Below, one piece after another: positions 24,027 through 33,805 of a DNA stretch of 64,000 bases; within the stretch, counting starts at the first letter, position 1, and each line of letters starts with the position of its first letter. Made by a program: the position numbers and the translations under genes. The DNA is taken from the NCBI RefSeq assembly GCF_014195505.1, contig NZ_JACIBV010000001.1:310001-374000 (forward strand). Reading direction: 5' to 3'. The DNA comes from Nonomuraea dietziae (GTDB lineage Bacteria > Actinomycetota > Actinomycetes > Streptosporangiales > Streptosporangiaceae). The notes under the pieces were generated by a model. The model did no database searches, was not told where the DNA came from, and saw only the letters and a program-made list of their open reading frames with translations.

Positions 24027-25064
24027 TCACTTTCGTCCGTTGGCGATGGGTGCAGTGGGGGTGAGGGGGATGGTCAGGCGCACGTCGGTGCCCGTGGAAG
24101 GGGCGCTGTCGATGGTGAGGTCGGCGCCGATGAGCATGGCGCGTTCGCGCATGCCGCGGACGCCGGCGCCCTCGTGGATCGGGCCGCCGCGTCCGTCGTC
24201 GATGATGTGCAGCACCACGGCTCCGGTCCCGGCGCGCAGCGACAGCTCCACCTGTGAGGCGCGGGCGTGCCGGGCGACGTTGGTCAGGCATTCCTGCGCG
24301 ATGCGGTAGATCACCAGCTCGGTGTCGCCGCTCACCTGTGGCAGACGTGGGTCCAGCAGCCGGGTCACCGGCACGCCGCTTACCGCGGAGAAGTCGCTGG
24401 CCAGGGCGTTCATGGCGCTGATGAGCCCCAGGTCCTCCAGCACGCCGGGCCGTAGCCGGCGGGCGACCTGCCGGACTTCATCCAGGCTGGCGCGGACGGT
24501 CTCAGCGACGGTGTGCAGCTCTTCGCGCAGGTCTTGCGGCGCGCGGTCCACGGCGCGTTTGAGTCCCAGCAGGACCACGGTGAGGCTTTGGCCGATCTCG
24601 TCGTGCAGCTCGCGGGCGATGCGCTGCCGCTCGGCCTCCTGGGCGGCCAGGGCATGGGCGGTGCTGGCGCTGCGTTCGGCCTCCAACCGGTCCAGCATGG
24701 CGTTGAACGTCGCGATCAGCGTCCCCAGGTCGCCGTTGCCGCTGTGAGCGATGCGGTCGCTGGAACGCAGCAGGTCAACCCGCTCCATGAGGGCGGTCAG
24801 CGCGCCGAGCGGGGCCAGGCTGGTGCGCAGCAGCACCGCGTTGGCGGTGAGCATCACCGCCAGGCCGACGGCGAGGATCGGCAGCTCCGTCAGCAGAACC
24901 GGCGAGGACACCGTGGCCGGCGACAGCGCCAGTATGGTCAGCCCGAAGGTGAAGACCAGCCCGTTGATCAGGAACAGGCGCCAGAACAACGCCGAGGCCG
25001 GGGAGCGCGGCCTCCGGTCCGCGCGTGGTGATGCCTGAGGACGTCTGCCGGCTAGCCCGCTCAT
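24027..25064 (-). CDS. NarL-partner sensor histidine kinase (HisKA_3)
   Basis: A 345-residue kinase. Two membrane helices lie near the N-terminus (ALFWRLFLINGLVFTFGLTI and LLTELPILAVGLAVMLTANA) with only a very short loop outside. A HAMP-like linker follows. The HisKA_3 phosphorylation box ERQRIARELHDEIGQSLTVV carries the His. The HATPase region contains RIAQECLTNVARHARAS and HIIDDGRGGPIHEGAGVRGM. The small outside loop suggests it senses a membrane or intracellular cue. It is paired with the response regulator directly downstream. Confidence 0.93.
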   Translation of the reverse strand: MSGLAGRRPQASPRADRRPRSPASALFWRLFLINGLVFTFGLTILALSPATVSSPVLLTELPILAVGLAVMLTANAVLLRTSLAPLGALTALMERVDLLRSSDRIAHSGNGDLGTLIATFNAMLDRLEAERSASTAHALAAQEAERQRIARELHDEIGQSLTVVLLGLKRAVDRAPQDLREELHTVAETVRASLDEVRQVARRLRPGVLEDLGLISAMNALASDFSAVSGVPVTRLLDPRLPQVSGDTELVIYRIAQECLTNVARHARASQVELSLRAGTGAVVLHIIDDGRGGPIHEGAGVRGMRERAMLIGADLTIDSAPSTGTDVRLTIPLTPTAPIANGRK

Positions 25065-25306
25065 GCCTCCAGCCTCACCACCGCGGCCGGCCTCTGTCCA
25101 TCGGTGACACACCCCATCGCCTCACTCGCGGACATGCGCCTACCTGCGGCGACCTACAGGGTGCCCACCCGCGGGAATGGGTGCTGGCCCCGATGGCGGC
25201 GCGGCCGGCTGTCCTACCAGACTGGCCAGACGGGGAGCCTGAGCGGCGCTGGGCGATGAAGAGGCTCGCGCGTCGGACGGGTGAAGGCGACATGGGAGGA
25301 GGGCAC

Positions 25307-25930
25307 ATGCTCGCATCGGGCGATCACATGGCCTCCATCCCCATGGCGCCCGCCCTGGCCGAGCCTGCGGTGTGGGTGCTGCTGGGCGTCCTGCCCATTG
25401 TGGTGATCATCGCGTGGGCGCTTGGCGTCGTCGGCGACGATGAGCGGCTGGTCGTGCGCAGGCTGGGCCGCGTGGCCGGGGTGCGGGGTCCTGGGCTTGT
25501 GGTGGTGTGGCCTGGCTTGGAGCGCGAGGTGCGGGTATCGCTTCGGCTGGTGTGCCTGGACCTGTTCTGCGCCGAGACGGTCACCCGGGACGGCGTGACC
25601 GTGCGGGTCAAGGCGACCGCTGTGGCCGCGGTGGTTGATCCCGTCCGCTTCGCGATGACGATGGACGGGCCGCTGACGGCCACCACCGTTGTCGCCGAGG
25701 GGGTGCTGAGGCGGCAGATCGCCCAACGGAATCTGGCCGATCTTCCCGCCATGGTCACTTACCACTGCGCCGAGATGGCCGATCGGATCAACGACTCGGC
25801 CAGCCGATGGGGAGTCCAGGTCACCCTCCTCGACGTCGCCGATATTCAGGTCCCGCTCAGGGGCGAGCTGATCGCCTGGGCCCAGGGCAGGACAGGGGTC
25901 CGGCGGCGGGAGAAACATCCGCGTGGATAA
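25307..25930 (+). CDS. SPFH/band-7 (stomatin-like) membrane protein
   Basis: About 207 residues from the ATG at 25307, preceded by GGAGGAGGG. One N-terminal membrane helix (VWVLLGVLPIVVIIAWALGV) is followed by a band-7 domain (RLVVRRLGRVAGVRGPGLVV VWPGLE ... CAETVTRDGVTVRVKATAVA). It ends shortly after the SPFH core (VTLLDVADIQVPL), so the oligomerising coiled coil of full stomatins is very short. Such proteins organise membrane microdomains or channels. It is divergent from the histidine kinase and 42 bp upstream of the antiporter, probably in the same unit as the latter. Confidence 0.88.
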   Translation: MLASGDHMASIPMAPALAEPAVWVLLGVLPIVVIIAWALGVVGDDERLVVRRLGRVAGVRGPGLVVVWPGLEREVRVSLRLVCLDLFCAETVTRDGVTVRVKATAVAAVVDPVRFAMTMDGPLTATTVVAEGVLRRQIAQRNLADLPAMVTYHCAEMADRINDSASRWGVQVTLLDVADIQVPLRGELIAWAQGRTGVRRREKHPRG

Positions 25931-25972
25931 GGGACGTTCTCACCGAGCTATCGAGGTCATCGAGGTATCGCC

Positions 25973-27670
25973 ATGAGCCTGCAGCAGCTGTACGGGGTGT
26001 TGCTGGCCGGCGGGATCGTGCTGCTGGCCAGCATCGCCGCGGCGCGCACAGCCAGCAGGCTCGGCCTGCCCAGCCTGCTGCTGTTCCTAGCGGTCGGCGT
26101 GCTGCTCGGCGAGGACGTCCTCGGGATCGACTTCGACGACGCCCAACTGGCGCAGACGCTGGGCACCTCGGCACTGGCCATCATCCTCATCGAGGGCGGC
26201 CTGAGCACCCGGTGGGCCGACCTTCGCCGGCTTCTGCTGCCGTCTGCCTTGCTGGCCACCGTCGGTGTGGCGGTCAGCGTCCTGCTCACCGCGGCCGGGG
26301 CGCACCTGCTACTGGGCATGAACTGGCAGCTGGCGCTGCTGCTGGGAGCGATCGTCTCCTCGACCGACGCGGCCGCGGTCTTCGCCGTCCTGCGGGCGCT
26401 GCCGCTGCCCCGGCGTATGGCGGGGATGGTGGAGGCCGAGTCCGGTTTCAACGACGCCCCCACCATCATCTTGGTGCTGGTGTTCAGCACCGCCACCGCC
26501 GACCTGCCCGATCCGGCCGCCATCGCCGCCCAGATCACCTACCAGCTCGCGGCCGGGACCGCTATCGGGCTGCTGATCGGCTGGGCCGGCACCGCCGCGC
26601 TGCGCTACGTCGCGCTGCCCGCCACCGGCCTGTACCCGCTGGCCACCCTCGGCCTGGGCGTCATCGCCTTCGCCGCAGCCGGTTACGCAGGCGCTTCCGG
26701 CTTCATGGCTGCTTACCTGGCCGGCATCGTGCTCGGCAACGCCGTCCTGCCGCACCGGGCGGCCACCCGCTCCTTCGCCGACGGCGTCGGCTGGCTGGCC
26801 CAGATCGGCCTGTTCGTCATGCTCGGCCTGCTGGTCAGCCCCAGTGAACTCCTCGCCGCGCTGGTTCCCGCCGTAGTCGTCGGCCTGGTGCTGCTTCTGC
26901 TGGCCAGACCCGCTTCGGTCGCGGCCTGCCTGATCCCCTTCCGGATCGGCTGGCGGGAACAGGCATTCATCTCCTGGGCCGGCCTGCGTGGCGCGGTGCC
27001 CATCGTCTTGGCCACCTTTCCCATCGTGGCCGCGGTGCCCGGCAGTCAGCAGTTGCTGAACATCGTCTTCGTCCTGGTCGTCATCTTCACCCTCATCCAG
27101 GGACCGACCCTGCCGGCCGTCGCCCGGCTGCTGCACGTCACCCAGCCCGGCCAGACCAAAGACATCGACATCGAGGCCGCACCGCTCGACGTCCTGAACG
27201 CCGACCTGCTCACCCTGACCATCCCGCCAGGCTCGCGCCTGCATGGCGTGGAGATCTTCGAGCTACGGCTGCCGGCGCCTTCGACGGTCACTTTGCTCAT
27301 CAGGGACGGTGACACCATCGTCCCCGAACCCGACACCCGCCTGCGGGAAGGCGACGACGTGCTCATCGTCACCACCGCTGCCACCCGTGCGCGGGTCGAA
27401 CGACGGCTGCGCGCCGTCGGACGCCGTGGCCGCCTGGCGCACTGGCACGGCGAACACGGCCACCCCGATTCGGATCCCCGCCACACGACTACGACGAGAG
27501 AAGACACCGCGCTGTGGACATCACGCACACCAGCATCCCGACCGGCGGCAGCGTCCACCACTGCGACACCCGGCAAGGAGACCACCTCGGCGTTATCGTC
27601 GCCGACACCGGCCGGCGCACCCTGCTGCTCTACAGCCGAGATGACCCCGACACTCCGGCGCACACCGTAG
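25973..27670 (+). CDS. CPA-type K+(Na+)/H+ antiporter with TrkA-C domain (CvrA/NhaP2-like)
   Basis: A 565-residue protein. Thirteen or so helices fill residues 1-385, with the transport-site motifs ALAIILIEGGLSTRWADLRR, GAIVSSTDAAAVFAVLRALP and MVEAESGFNDAPTIILVLVF (conserved Asn-Asp), plus SWAGLRGAVPIVLATFPIVA. A cytoplasmic TrkA-C/RCK domain follows (LHGVEIFELRLPAPSTVTLL ... REGDDVLIVTTAA). The last about 70 residues (after RLAHWHGEHGHPD) look non-conserved and overlap the next gene by 157 bp in another frame, so the true end may lie earlier or a frameshift may be present near 27470. It probably maintains K+ and pH. Confidence 0.9.
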   Translation: MSLQQLYGVLLAGGIVLLASIAAARTASRLGLPSLLLFLAVGVLLGEDVLGIDFDDAQLAQTLGTSALAIILIEGGLSTRWADLRRLLLPSALLATVGVAVSVLLTAAGAHLLLGMNWQLALLLGAIVSSTDAAAVFAVLRALPLPRRMAGMVEAESGFNDAPTIILVLVFSTATADLPDPAAIAAQITYQLAAGTAIGLLIGWAGTAALRYVALPATGLYPLATLGLGVIAFAAAGYAGASGFMAAYLAGIVLGNAVLPHRAATRSFADGVGWLAQIGLFVMLGLLVSPSELLAALVPAVVVGLVLLLLARPASVAACLIPFRIGWREQAFISWAGLRGAVPIVLATFPIVAAVPGSQQLLNIVFVLVVIFTLIQGPTLPAVARLLHVTQPGQTKDIDIEAAPLDVLNADLLTLTIPPGSRLHGVEIFELRLPAPSTVTLLIRDGDTIVPEPDTRLREGDDVLIVTTAATRARVERRLRAVGRRGRLAHWHGEHGHPDSDPRHTTTTREDTALWTSRTPASRPAAASTTATPGKETTSALSSPTPAGAPCCSTAEMTPTLRRTP

Positions 27671-27786
27671 AACTCGAGCAGCAGGAAGCCGACAAGCTCG
27701 CTGACCTGCTGCACAGCCGGCCCCTCACCGAACGACTGGCCGCCGTAGAACAGCGCCTGGCTGAACTCACCAAAACCTTGCCCTAG
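27514..27786 (+). CDS. KhtT N-terminal-domain-like regulatory protein (short)
   Basis: A 90-residue protein from the GTG at 27514. DITHTSIPTGGSVHHCDTRQ, LGVIVADTGRRTLLLYSRDD and HTVELEQQEADKLADLLHSR align with the first 70 residues of the KhtT-like protein at 58.5 kb (LRYEFTNQDGDRIGVVARRT, NREEADTLAEILGAP). The TrkA-C half present there is missing here, and the TrkA-C domain is instead at the end of the antiporter just upstream. It may act with that antiporter. The long overlap with the upstream frame is odd; the codon pattern favours this frame. Confidence 0.65.
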   Translation: MDITHTSIPTGGSVHHCDTRQGDHLGVIVADTGRRTLLLYSRDDPDTPAHTVELEQQEADKLADLLHSRPLTERLAAVEQRLAELTKTLP

Positions 27787-27820
27787 CCCGCCCCGGACAC
27801 GCGATGCCGCTGGGGCGGGC
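27786..27820. terminator. Bidirectional hairpin terminator
   Basis: A perfect 9-bp stem GCCCGCCCC (27786-27794) with GGGGCGGGC (27812-27820) lies between two convergent genes and can end transcription from both sides. Confidence 0.75.
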
Positions 27821-27846
27821 GGGCGCCCGCCGGTGCGATCGGCGGT

Positions 27847-28597
27847 TCAGGCGCGTTTGGCGATCGCCGTGATCAGCGGTTGGACCAGGCGAGCGGCCAG
27901 CGGACCGAACGCGGCCAAGATCAGCACATAAGCCGCGGCAAGCGGCCCAAGATCCGGATGAGCGCCGGCGGCCACCGCCAACCCGGCGATCACGATGTTG
28001 AACTCGCCTCGCGGGATGAGCGCGATACCCGCACGCGCCTGACCGGCACGGGCGATCCCGGCCCGACGGGCCGCGTAGAAGCCGGTGAGCAGCTTGGTGA
28101 CCATACTGACCAGGGCCAGCAGCGCGGCCAGCCCGGCAACCGGCAAAATCTTGGTGGGATCGGTCTGCAAGCCGAAGAAGACGAAGGACACCGCGGCGAA
28201 CAGGTCCCGCAGCGGCGCCAGCAACGCCTGCGCCTCCTCGGCCAGCTCGCCCGACGGGGCGATGCCGACCAAGAACGCGCCGACCGCCGCCGATACCTGC
28301 AGCTGCTGCGCGATCCCGGCCACCAGCAGCGCCAGCCCGACGACTTTTAGCAGCAGCACCTCGGAGTTGGGGCTGCGCACGAACGCCTCGATGAAGCGGC
28401 CATAACGCAGTGCCACCAACCGGACCATGCTGACGGTGGCCAGCGCGATGGCCACCGTCACCGCGCCGCCCACGAAACTCAGCCCGGCCAGCAGCGCGGT
28501 GAGCACCGGCAGGTAGATCGCCATGGTCAGGTCTTCGAAGACCAGCAGCGACAACACCACCGGAGTCTCCCGGTTACCGATCCACCCCAGATCTGAC
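27847..28597 (-). pseudogene. KhtU-like CPA2 antiporter, N-terminal part missing
   Basis: The reverse strand reads from DLGWIGNRETPVVLSLLVFE through MAIYLPVLTALLAGLSFVGG to RAGIALIPRGEFNIVIAGLA and the stop at 27847. It matches residues about 140-385 of the intact homologue at 58971-60146 (RRLGNRETPAVLSVLVLEDF ... IVRGEFSIVIIGLV). Upstream of the GATCTG at about 28597 the homology ends abruptly, so roughly 140 residues with the first ion-binding helices are gone. An ATG inside (28560) could start a short protein, but it would lack half the transporter. Confidence 0.75.
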
Positions 28598-28868
28598 AGT
28601 GGGTGCGCTGCCGCGCGATCCGGTCGTCACCTGGTCCGAACGAGGCCGAGGCCCGCTGTCGTGGCCTTCCCCGTGACGACGCTTCCACCGTCACCACGTT
28701 CCGCCGAGCCCGCTCGTGGTCCTACCGCTCGCCAATGTACGGGGCACCCTCCTCACCGGCGGGCTACTGACCGTCGGTTCCAGCGCCGTCCTACTCGGCG
28801 ACCAGCTGCTACGTGGGAGCCCTCCTCCAGAAGGCTCAACACGCCGATGAGGGACGCCGGCTCGTTTT

Positions 28869-30323
28869 TCACCGGTAGCTCAGACGAGCGCCGACCAAAA
28901 CCGGGTGTGCCTGCGGACCTCCGGGGAACGCGCCCGCAGGGCAACGCACCCTCGAGGCGCGCCTGTCCCGTACATCGCGCTGATCGCGCACTATGCCGGT
29001 GCCGCCGGCCCTGGCCGCCTCGACCTTCGCCGCGTCGCGCTCGGGGTCGACCAACACGGCGAACAACACTCCTCCCACGATGGCCATACCGCCGGCCAGC
29101 ATGAACACGATGGCGTAACCCTGGGCGAGGGTGCCCGCCGCCCGGGCCATGTCGAGGATGTGACCGGTGATCAATGGCCCGGCCGCGGCCAGGAGACCCG
29201 CCGCGGCCAATCCGGCCGACAGCACGCTTCTTTGCTGCCCGGGGGGCGTTATCTGCACGAGAGCAGGATTGAGCACGGCGCTGATGCTGATGGCCAGTCC
29301 GTAGCCCAGCATCAGCAGGGCGAAAGGCGCCACTGGCCCCGAGGCGAGGGGCAGGGCGGCGAGAAGGGCGCCGCCCAGCGCTAGCAGCACACCGCCGGAC
29401 AGGCCGCGGGCGCGGCGGGCCGACGTCCCTTTCCTGAGCATCCGGTCGCTCCATGCGCCGTACCCGTACAGGAACACCATGGCGGTGATGCTCGGGACGC
29501 CGAACAGCGAGCCCGCGGTCACCGCGGAGAAGCCCAGGCTCACCTGGAAGTAGGACGGCAGCCATGTGAGGACGACGATCGCGAGCATCGCCACCGCGGT
29601 GTATGCGGCCACGAAGCCGGCGAAGGTGCCCGTCAGCAGGATGGAACGAAGGGGTGCACGCGACGCGACGGTCTCGGTCGCGGACGTCGCCCGGCCATGC
29701 GGCCCCTCTCGCCCGATCAACAGCCAGCCCATACTCCAGGCGAAGCCCAGGAGGGCGACGGCCAGGAATCCGGCCTCCCAGCCGAAGACGGCGATGACGA
29801 CGGCCAAGGGCGGGGCGAAGAGCAGTTTGCCGAAGGACGCTCCGGTCGTGAGCAATGCCGTGGGGAAGCCGCGCCGCTGGTTCGGCCACCAGGTGTAGGC
29901 GGTGGCGTACGCCGCCGGTGCAGCGGGGCCCTCGGTCGCGCCGAGCATGGAACGCGTCGCCAGGAGCAGCGCGCCCGAGGCGGCGAAGACGATCGGCAAC
30001 TGGAGCAACGACCAGATGACGACAACGGTGAAGAGGGTCACTTTGACCGGCAGCCGGTCTGCTACCAGGGAGTACAGCAGTACCGAGAGCGGACTGAGCA
30101 GGCCCGCGGCGCTGCTGACGGCGCCGAACTCGGCTGCCGAGAGCTCGAGGTCGGCCATGGCCGGCTGGGCGACGAGCCCGAGGATCGCCTTGTCCAGATA
30201 AGAGATGAGAAGGACACCGAGCAGCATCACAGTGATGCTCCAGGCCCGCACCGGACGTGGCTCGGCCGCCATGATCGGCGTGGTGATCGGCTCACGCCGC
30301 GGCAGAACACGTTCGCTCATCAT
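28869..30323 (-). CDS. MFS transporter (anion:cation symporter/ACS-like)
   Basis: A 484-residue transporter with twelve hydrophobic segments. The motif GLLSPLSVLLYSLVADRLPV after helix 2 is the MFS loop signature. ATEGPAAPAAYATAYTWWPN matches the ACS group (organic anion or sugar-acid carriers). The second half begins near FAGFVAAYTAVAMLAIVVLT. The ATG at 30323 follows GGGAGG. The last 40 residues are Arg-rich and unconserved and may come from sequence joined near 28990. It lies 89 bp downstream of an aldo/keto reductase remnant on the same strand. Confidence 0.9.
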   Translation of the reverse strand: MMSERVLPRREPITTPIMAAEPRPVRAWSITVMLLGVLLISYLDKAILGLVAQPAMADLELSAAEFGAVSSAAGLLSPLSVLLYSLVADRLPVKVTLFTVVVIWSLLQLPIVFAASGALLLATRSMLGATEGPAAPAAYATAYTWWPNQRRGFPTALLTTGASFGKLLFAPPLAVVIAVFGWEAGFLAVALLGFAWSMGWLLIGREGPHGRATSATETVASRAPLRSILLTGTFAGFVAAYTAVAMLAIVVLTWLPSYFQVSLGFSAVTAGSLFGVPSITAMVFLYGYGAWSDRMLRKGTSARRARGLSGGVLLALGGALLAALPLASGPVAPFALLMLGYGLAISISAVLNPALVQITPPGQQRSVLSAGLAAAGLLAAAGPLITGHILDMARAAGTLAQGYAIVFMLAGGMAIVGGVLFAVLVDPERDAAKVEAARAGGTGIVRDQRDVRDRRASRVRCPAGAFPGGPQAHPVLVGARLSYR

Positions 30324-30411
30324 GATGGTTCCTCCCTGAGGGCCGATGGGGGTGGGTGCGGACCAGAGCAGTCCGCCGGGGCGGGTTCGGACGCGGCGGA
30401 TCACAGTGGGC

Positions 30412-30600
30412 TCAGCCGTTGACGAAGGTGAGGCTGTTCGCGTCGTAGCGGGTGCCCGCGATCTGCTCGGGCGGGGCGGCGGCCTCGATGGCGGCCAGGT
30501 CGTCGGCGGACAGTGATGTCCAGGGCAGCGAGGTTCTCCTCCAGGTAGCGCTGCCGCCGGGTGCCGGGGATCGACACCACGTCCTCGCCCTGGTGCTGCG
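30412..30600 (-). pseudogene. C-terminal remnant of an aldo/keto reductase
   Basis: The reverse strand gives HQGEDVVSIPGTRRQRYLEE then NLAALDIT, the NADP-binding C-terminal part of aldo/keto reductases. At about 30515 one base is missing; in the shifted frame it continues LSADDLAAIEAAAPPEQIAG and TRYDANSLTFVNG, then stop at 30412. The catalytic N-terminal two thirds are absent. It is not a fragment of the intact reductase at 30803-31750, which ends differently. Confidence 0.75.
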
Positions 30601-30802
30601 CGCGCGTCCTGCAGGCAGACCTGCAGTCCGCGCTCGATCAAAGCGATCACACCCGGCTTCTAAATAGACGTACTCGGCACGGTCCCGCCAGGAAACAGAT
30701 CGGGCAATGGCTGAAGGCCGGAGTGATCGAAAACGGAACTTCGCCCCGACCGACGAAGAAAGCCCTCAGAGCGGGGCGATCAGCCCGTTGCTGATCAAAC
30801 GC

Positions 30803-31750
30803 TCAGGCGACTGCGTCCAGCCGCGCGCGCAGTTCTCCGGGGAGTACCAAGGCGGCGCCGGCCAGGGCTTCCTCCAGCTGAGCCACGCTGCTGACGCCAA
30901 CGATCGGTGTCACCGCCGGGACGCCCCCGGTCAGCCAGGCGAGCACGATCCGGTTGCGGGTGACGCCGACTTCGTCGGCCACCTCGGTCAGCACGGTCAG
31001 CCGGCGGGCCGTCCCCGGATGGTCATAAGCCTCGGCCAGGGGGCGGTCGTCGCGGGTGTAGGCGCCGTTGAGCAGCGGGGTATAGGCCCATAGGGTGAGC
31101 TCGCGCTCCGAGCCAACGTAGTCGATGACCTCGTCGGTCACCCAGCCGAATCGGTGACTTTGATCAGCAACGGCGGCGCCGGGGCGCGGTCTGAGATAGG
31201 AGTGGCGTAGCTGCAAGGCGGTGTAGCTGGGCCAGCCGTTGGCCTGGGCGACGAGGCGAGCGCGCTCCACGCGCCAGAGGGCGTGATTGGAGGCGCCGAG
31301 ACGGTTCACCGCGCCGGACTCCACGAGCAACGCCAGTGCGTGTCCGGTCTCCTCCAGCGGCACCGACCGATCTTCCATATGGGTCCAGAACAGGTCGATG
31401 TGATCAGTGCCCAGGCGGCGAAGGCTGCCTTCGACCGCTGTCTTGATCGCTGGGGCTGACAGTCCCTCTCGATTGGCCGGCCACTCGCCGCCGCCGACCG
31501 GTTGGGCGCCCGCCTTGGTGCTGAGTCGTACGCGGTCGCGAACGCCGGGACGTCTGGCCAGCCATGTGCCGATCAGCCGCTCGCTGTGCCCGCCCGCGCC
31601 GTTGGGGTCGGACCAGAACGCATAGCAGTTCGCCGTGTCGATCAGTGTGCCGCCCGCGTCGACGAACCGATCCAGCAAGTCGAAAGCGGTCTGTTCGTCC
31701 ACCTGGCTGCCGAAGCGCATCGCCCCGAGGGCGAAGTTCACCTGTGCCAT
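30803..31750 (-). CDS. Aldo/keto reductase
   Basis: A 315-residue TIM-barrel oxidoreductase. Catalytic residues are visible: Asp and Tyr in GTLIDTANCYAFWSD, Lys in VRLSTKAGAQPV and His in HIDLFWTHMEDRSVPLEETG. The NADP-binding end is TRNRIVLAWLTGGVPAVTPI VGVSSVAQLEEAL. The start ATG at 31750 follows AAGGGGAGC. It should reduce carbonyls with NADPH; the substrate is unknown. It stands alone. Confidence 0.93.
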   Translation of the reverse strand: MAQVNFALGAMRFGSQVDEQTAFDLLDRFVDAGGTLIDTANCYAFWSDPNGAGGHSERLIGTWLARRPGVRDRVRLSTKAGAQPVGGGEWPANREGLSAPAIKTAVEGSLRRLGTDHIDLFWTHMEDRSVPLEETGHALALLVESGAVNRLGASNHALWRVERARLVAQANGWPSYTALQLRHSYLRPRPGAAVADQSHRFGWVTDEVIDYVGSERELTLWAYTPLLNGAYTRDDRPLAEAYDHPGTARRLTVLTEVADEVGVTRNRIVLAWLTGGVPAVTPIVGVSSVAQLEEALAGAALVLPGELRARLDAVA

Positions 31751-32397
31751 GTCGTGCTCCCCTTCGTCAGGACGGGCAGGAGTCTGGCAGCTGGAGCGCA
31801 CTCAAGGTCAACCCTGCGATCGTGGGACATGAGCATCCCGGCGGCTCGATCACGGCCGGCACCTGCTCCAGCGCGGTGCCGTACGTCGCAAGACATCGAC
31901 GGTGAGTTCATAGCGGCGGCCGCCATCAGGGGCGCAGCCGGTGGAACAGCTCTACCTGGGCGGGGGTATTCGATGTCCGCCTCGTCGTGCGTCATCCCCG
32001 AGCGGGCGGCCTTGTGGAAGGAGGCATGCTCTGGCCTTCGGGGAGGATCAGAGCGGATTCTGGCGTTACCGGGTGCGGGCGCCGTGACCCCGGCCGCAGC
32101 GGACGCCAGGCCGCGGGAGCCGGAGGTGAGCGGCAGAGGAACACGCGAGCGGGCATCCGAGGAAGGCCGATCCCCGACCAGCAGCGCCGGGACCGGCCCT
32201 ACGATACGGCGCGGACTCAGCCGGCCGTCGGCTGCCGGCCTCCGTGGCCTGAACCGGTCTGCGGCGCCGGGCGCGCTGCCCGGCCGCCTGCTGGGCGCGC
32301 TCGGCCAGATGGCCCGCCGAGCGCGCTGTCGCCTGCCACGTCGCGGCCGTCCGGGAGGACCGCATCGGTGGGGTGCGGCCTCCCGGCTCCTGCCCCG
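31751..32397. other. Gap of about 650 bp without a supported gene
   Basis: Long open frames on both strands are compositional: they lack a ribosome site, are Arg/Pro/Gly-rich and resemble no family. The first 100 bp must hold the aldo/keto reductase promoter. The region from 32050 to 32390 may be the remains of genes lost downstream of the YdcF-WbqC gene. Confidence 0.35.
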
Positions 32398-33767
32398 TCA
32401 CGACTGAGCAGCCGCCACCGCAGACAGCTCCTGCACGAGCGCCACAGGCCCGAGCGCCATCAGGGCCCGCACCGCGCTCACCTCGCGTGCTGATGCCCAG
32501 GCCCCGCTGCTGGGGGTGCGGAAGGCGGTGACCTTGATCGCTTGCTGCGTGAACCCGTCGACGCTCAGATACCGCATGCCGCCGGTCCCGCACAGGTACG
32601 TGCGCGCGCCGCACGCCTCGGCCAGATCAACGAACCGAAGTGACCGGCCAGACCGCGCCGGGAGATCGCTGCCGGACACCACCTGCCCTCGCCAGCCCAG
32701 CAGCCTCAGCATGAGCAGCGTGGACGACTCCGAGATGACGGAGAGGCGGTCGGTGGTGTCGAACAGTGACAGCAGCGGACCCAGACGCTCCTGGAACAAC
32801 GGCCAGTGGCGGCGGCCGTAGAGCTGCTGGAGCAGCTGCCCGACTCGCCGCTGGCAGCGTGCGGGGTCGGCGAGCCGCGCGTCCCGGATGAGCGTCTGGC
32901 GGCCTTCGGGCAGGTGCGTGGCCAGCGACAGCCACTGCCGCACGCCGGGATCGGGAAGGGCAGCCAGGCGGGCGCGATGCTGGTAGTCCCGCGGGCGAAC
33001 TGCACGTTGTCCAGCACGACCCAGCAGTCCGCAGCCCACAGCTTGGCCAGGGTGGTCAGCCGCGGGAACAGGTTGGGCTGATGGATGGCAACCCGCCGCG
33101 CGCCCGCCAGTAAGGCCTCAGGAGCCGAGGAGGCGGCTGTCGAACCCGGCGCGGAGAAGAGACTCTTTGCGTCATACACATCTCCTGGAACGTCCTGCTC
33201 GATGGCGAATCCGAGCTTCGGATACTCGATCACCCGCTGGAGGTCCCCGACGAGCATGTCCACGACCAGCTTGTCGTCACCGATCGCCTTGATGTAGTCG
33301 TCGAACTCCAGCGGCTCAGACGCGCACACGACCTCTACCTCGGGCCACACCTGGCGGGCCGTGGCGTACGCCCGGCGCTCCATGTACGGCTTGGAGATCA
33401 GCAGCACGCTCCGCGGTTCAACCCCTGCCTCGGCCAGCACCTGCCGCGACAGCGTCACGTTCTGGCCGGTGTTGCCGGCGCGGGTCTCCAGCAGGATCGC
33501 TTCGTCGGGCACGCCACGCTTCAGGGCGCGCTCACGGTAGTGCACCGCCTCCCCGCGCGGGAACCGCGCCGCAGTAGTCGGGCTGGTGGCGCCAGAGAAG
33601 ACCAGCGTGGGGAAGAGGCCGGCGTGGTAGAGGTCGGAGGCGACGTCGGCGACGCCGAGGTCGTGGCTGCCCAGTCCGATCGCCGCGTCACAGCGCCGCA
33701 CCGGGTGGGGCATCTGATGTGGGAGCGCTGGGCATACGATGCCAGTCTCCGAACGCAGATGGCTCAT
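32398..33767 (-). pseudogene. YdcF (DUF218)-WbqC fusion gene with a one-base frameshift
   Basis: The first part (from 33767) is a YdcF/SanA-type domain: CDAAIGLGSHDLGVADVASD, SGATSPTTAARFPRGEAVHY, ILLETRAGNTGQNVTLSRQV and LLISKPYMERRAYATARQVW. It is fused to a WbqC-like domain beginning RRVAIHQPNLFPRLTTLAKL WAADCWVVLDNVQFAR. At about 33000 a C appears lost (CCCGCGGGAC for CCCGCCGGGAC). The next frame continues RDYQHRARLAALPDPGVRQW LSLATHLPEGRQTLIRDARL to GARTYLCGTGGMRYLS. Either the gene is dead or the base is a sequencing error. The activity of WbqC proteins is not established. Confidence 0.75.
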
Positions 33768-33805
33768 CAGGGATAGACAAAAGGCCGAGGTGACGGCTGC
33801 GACGA

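Noticed and set aside
31502..32407. Open frame of 301 codons in the gap after the aldo/keto reductase
   Set aside because: It overlaps the reductase's start antisense, lacks a ribosome site and is compositionally a GC-driven open frame.
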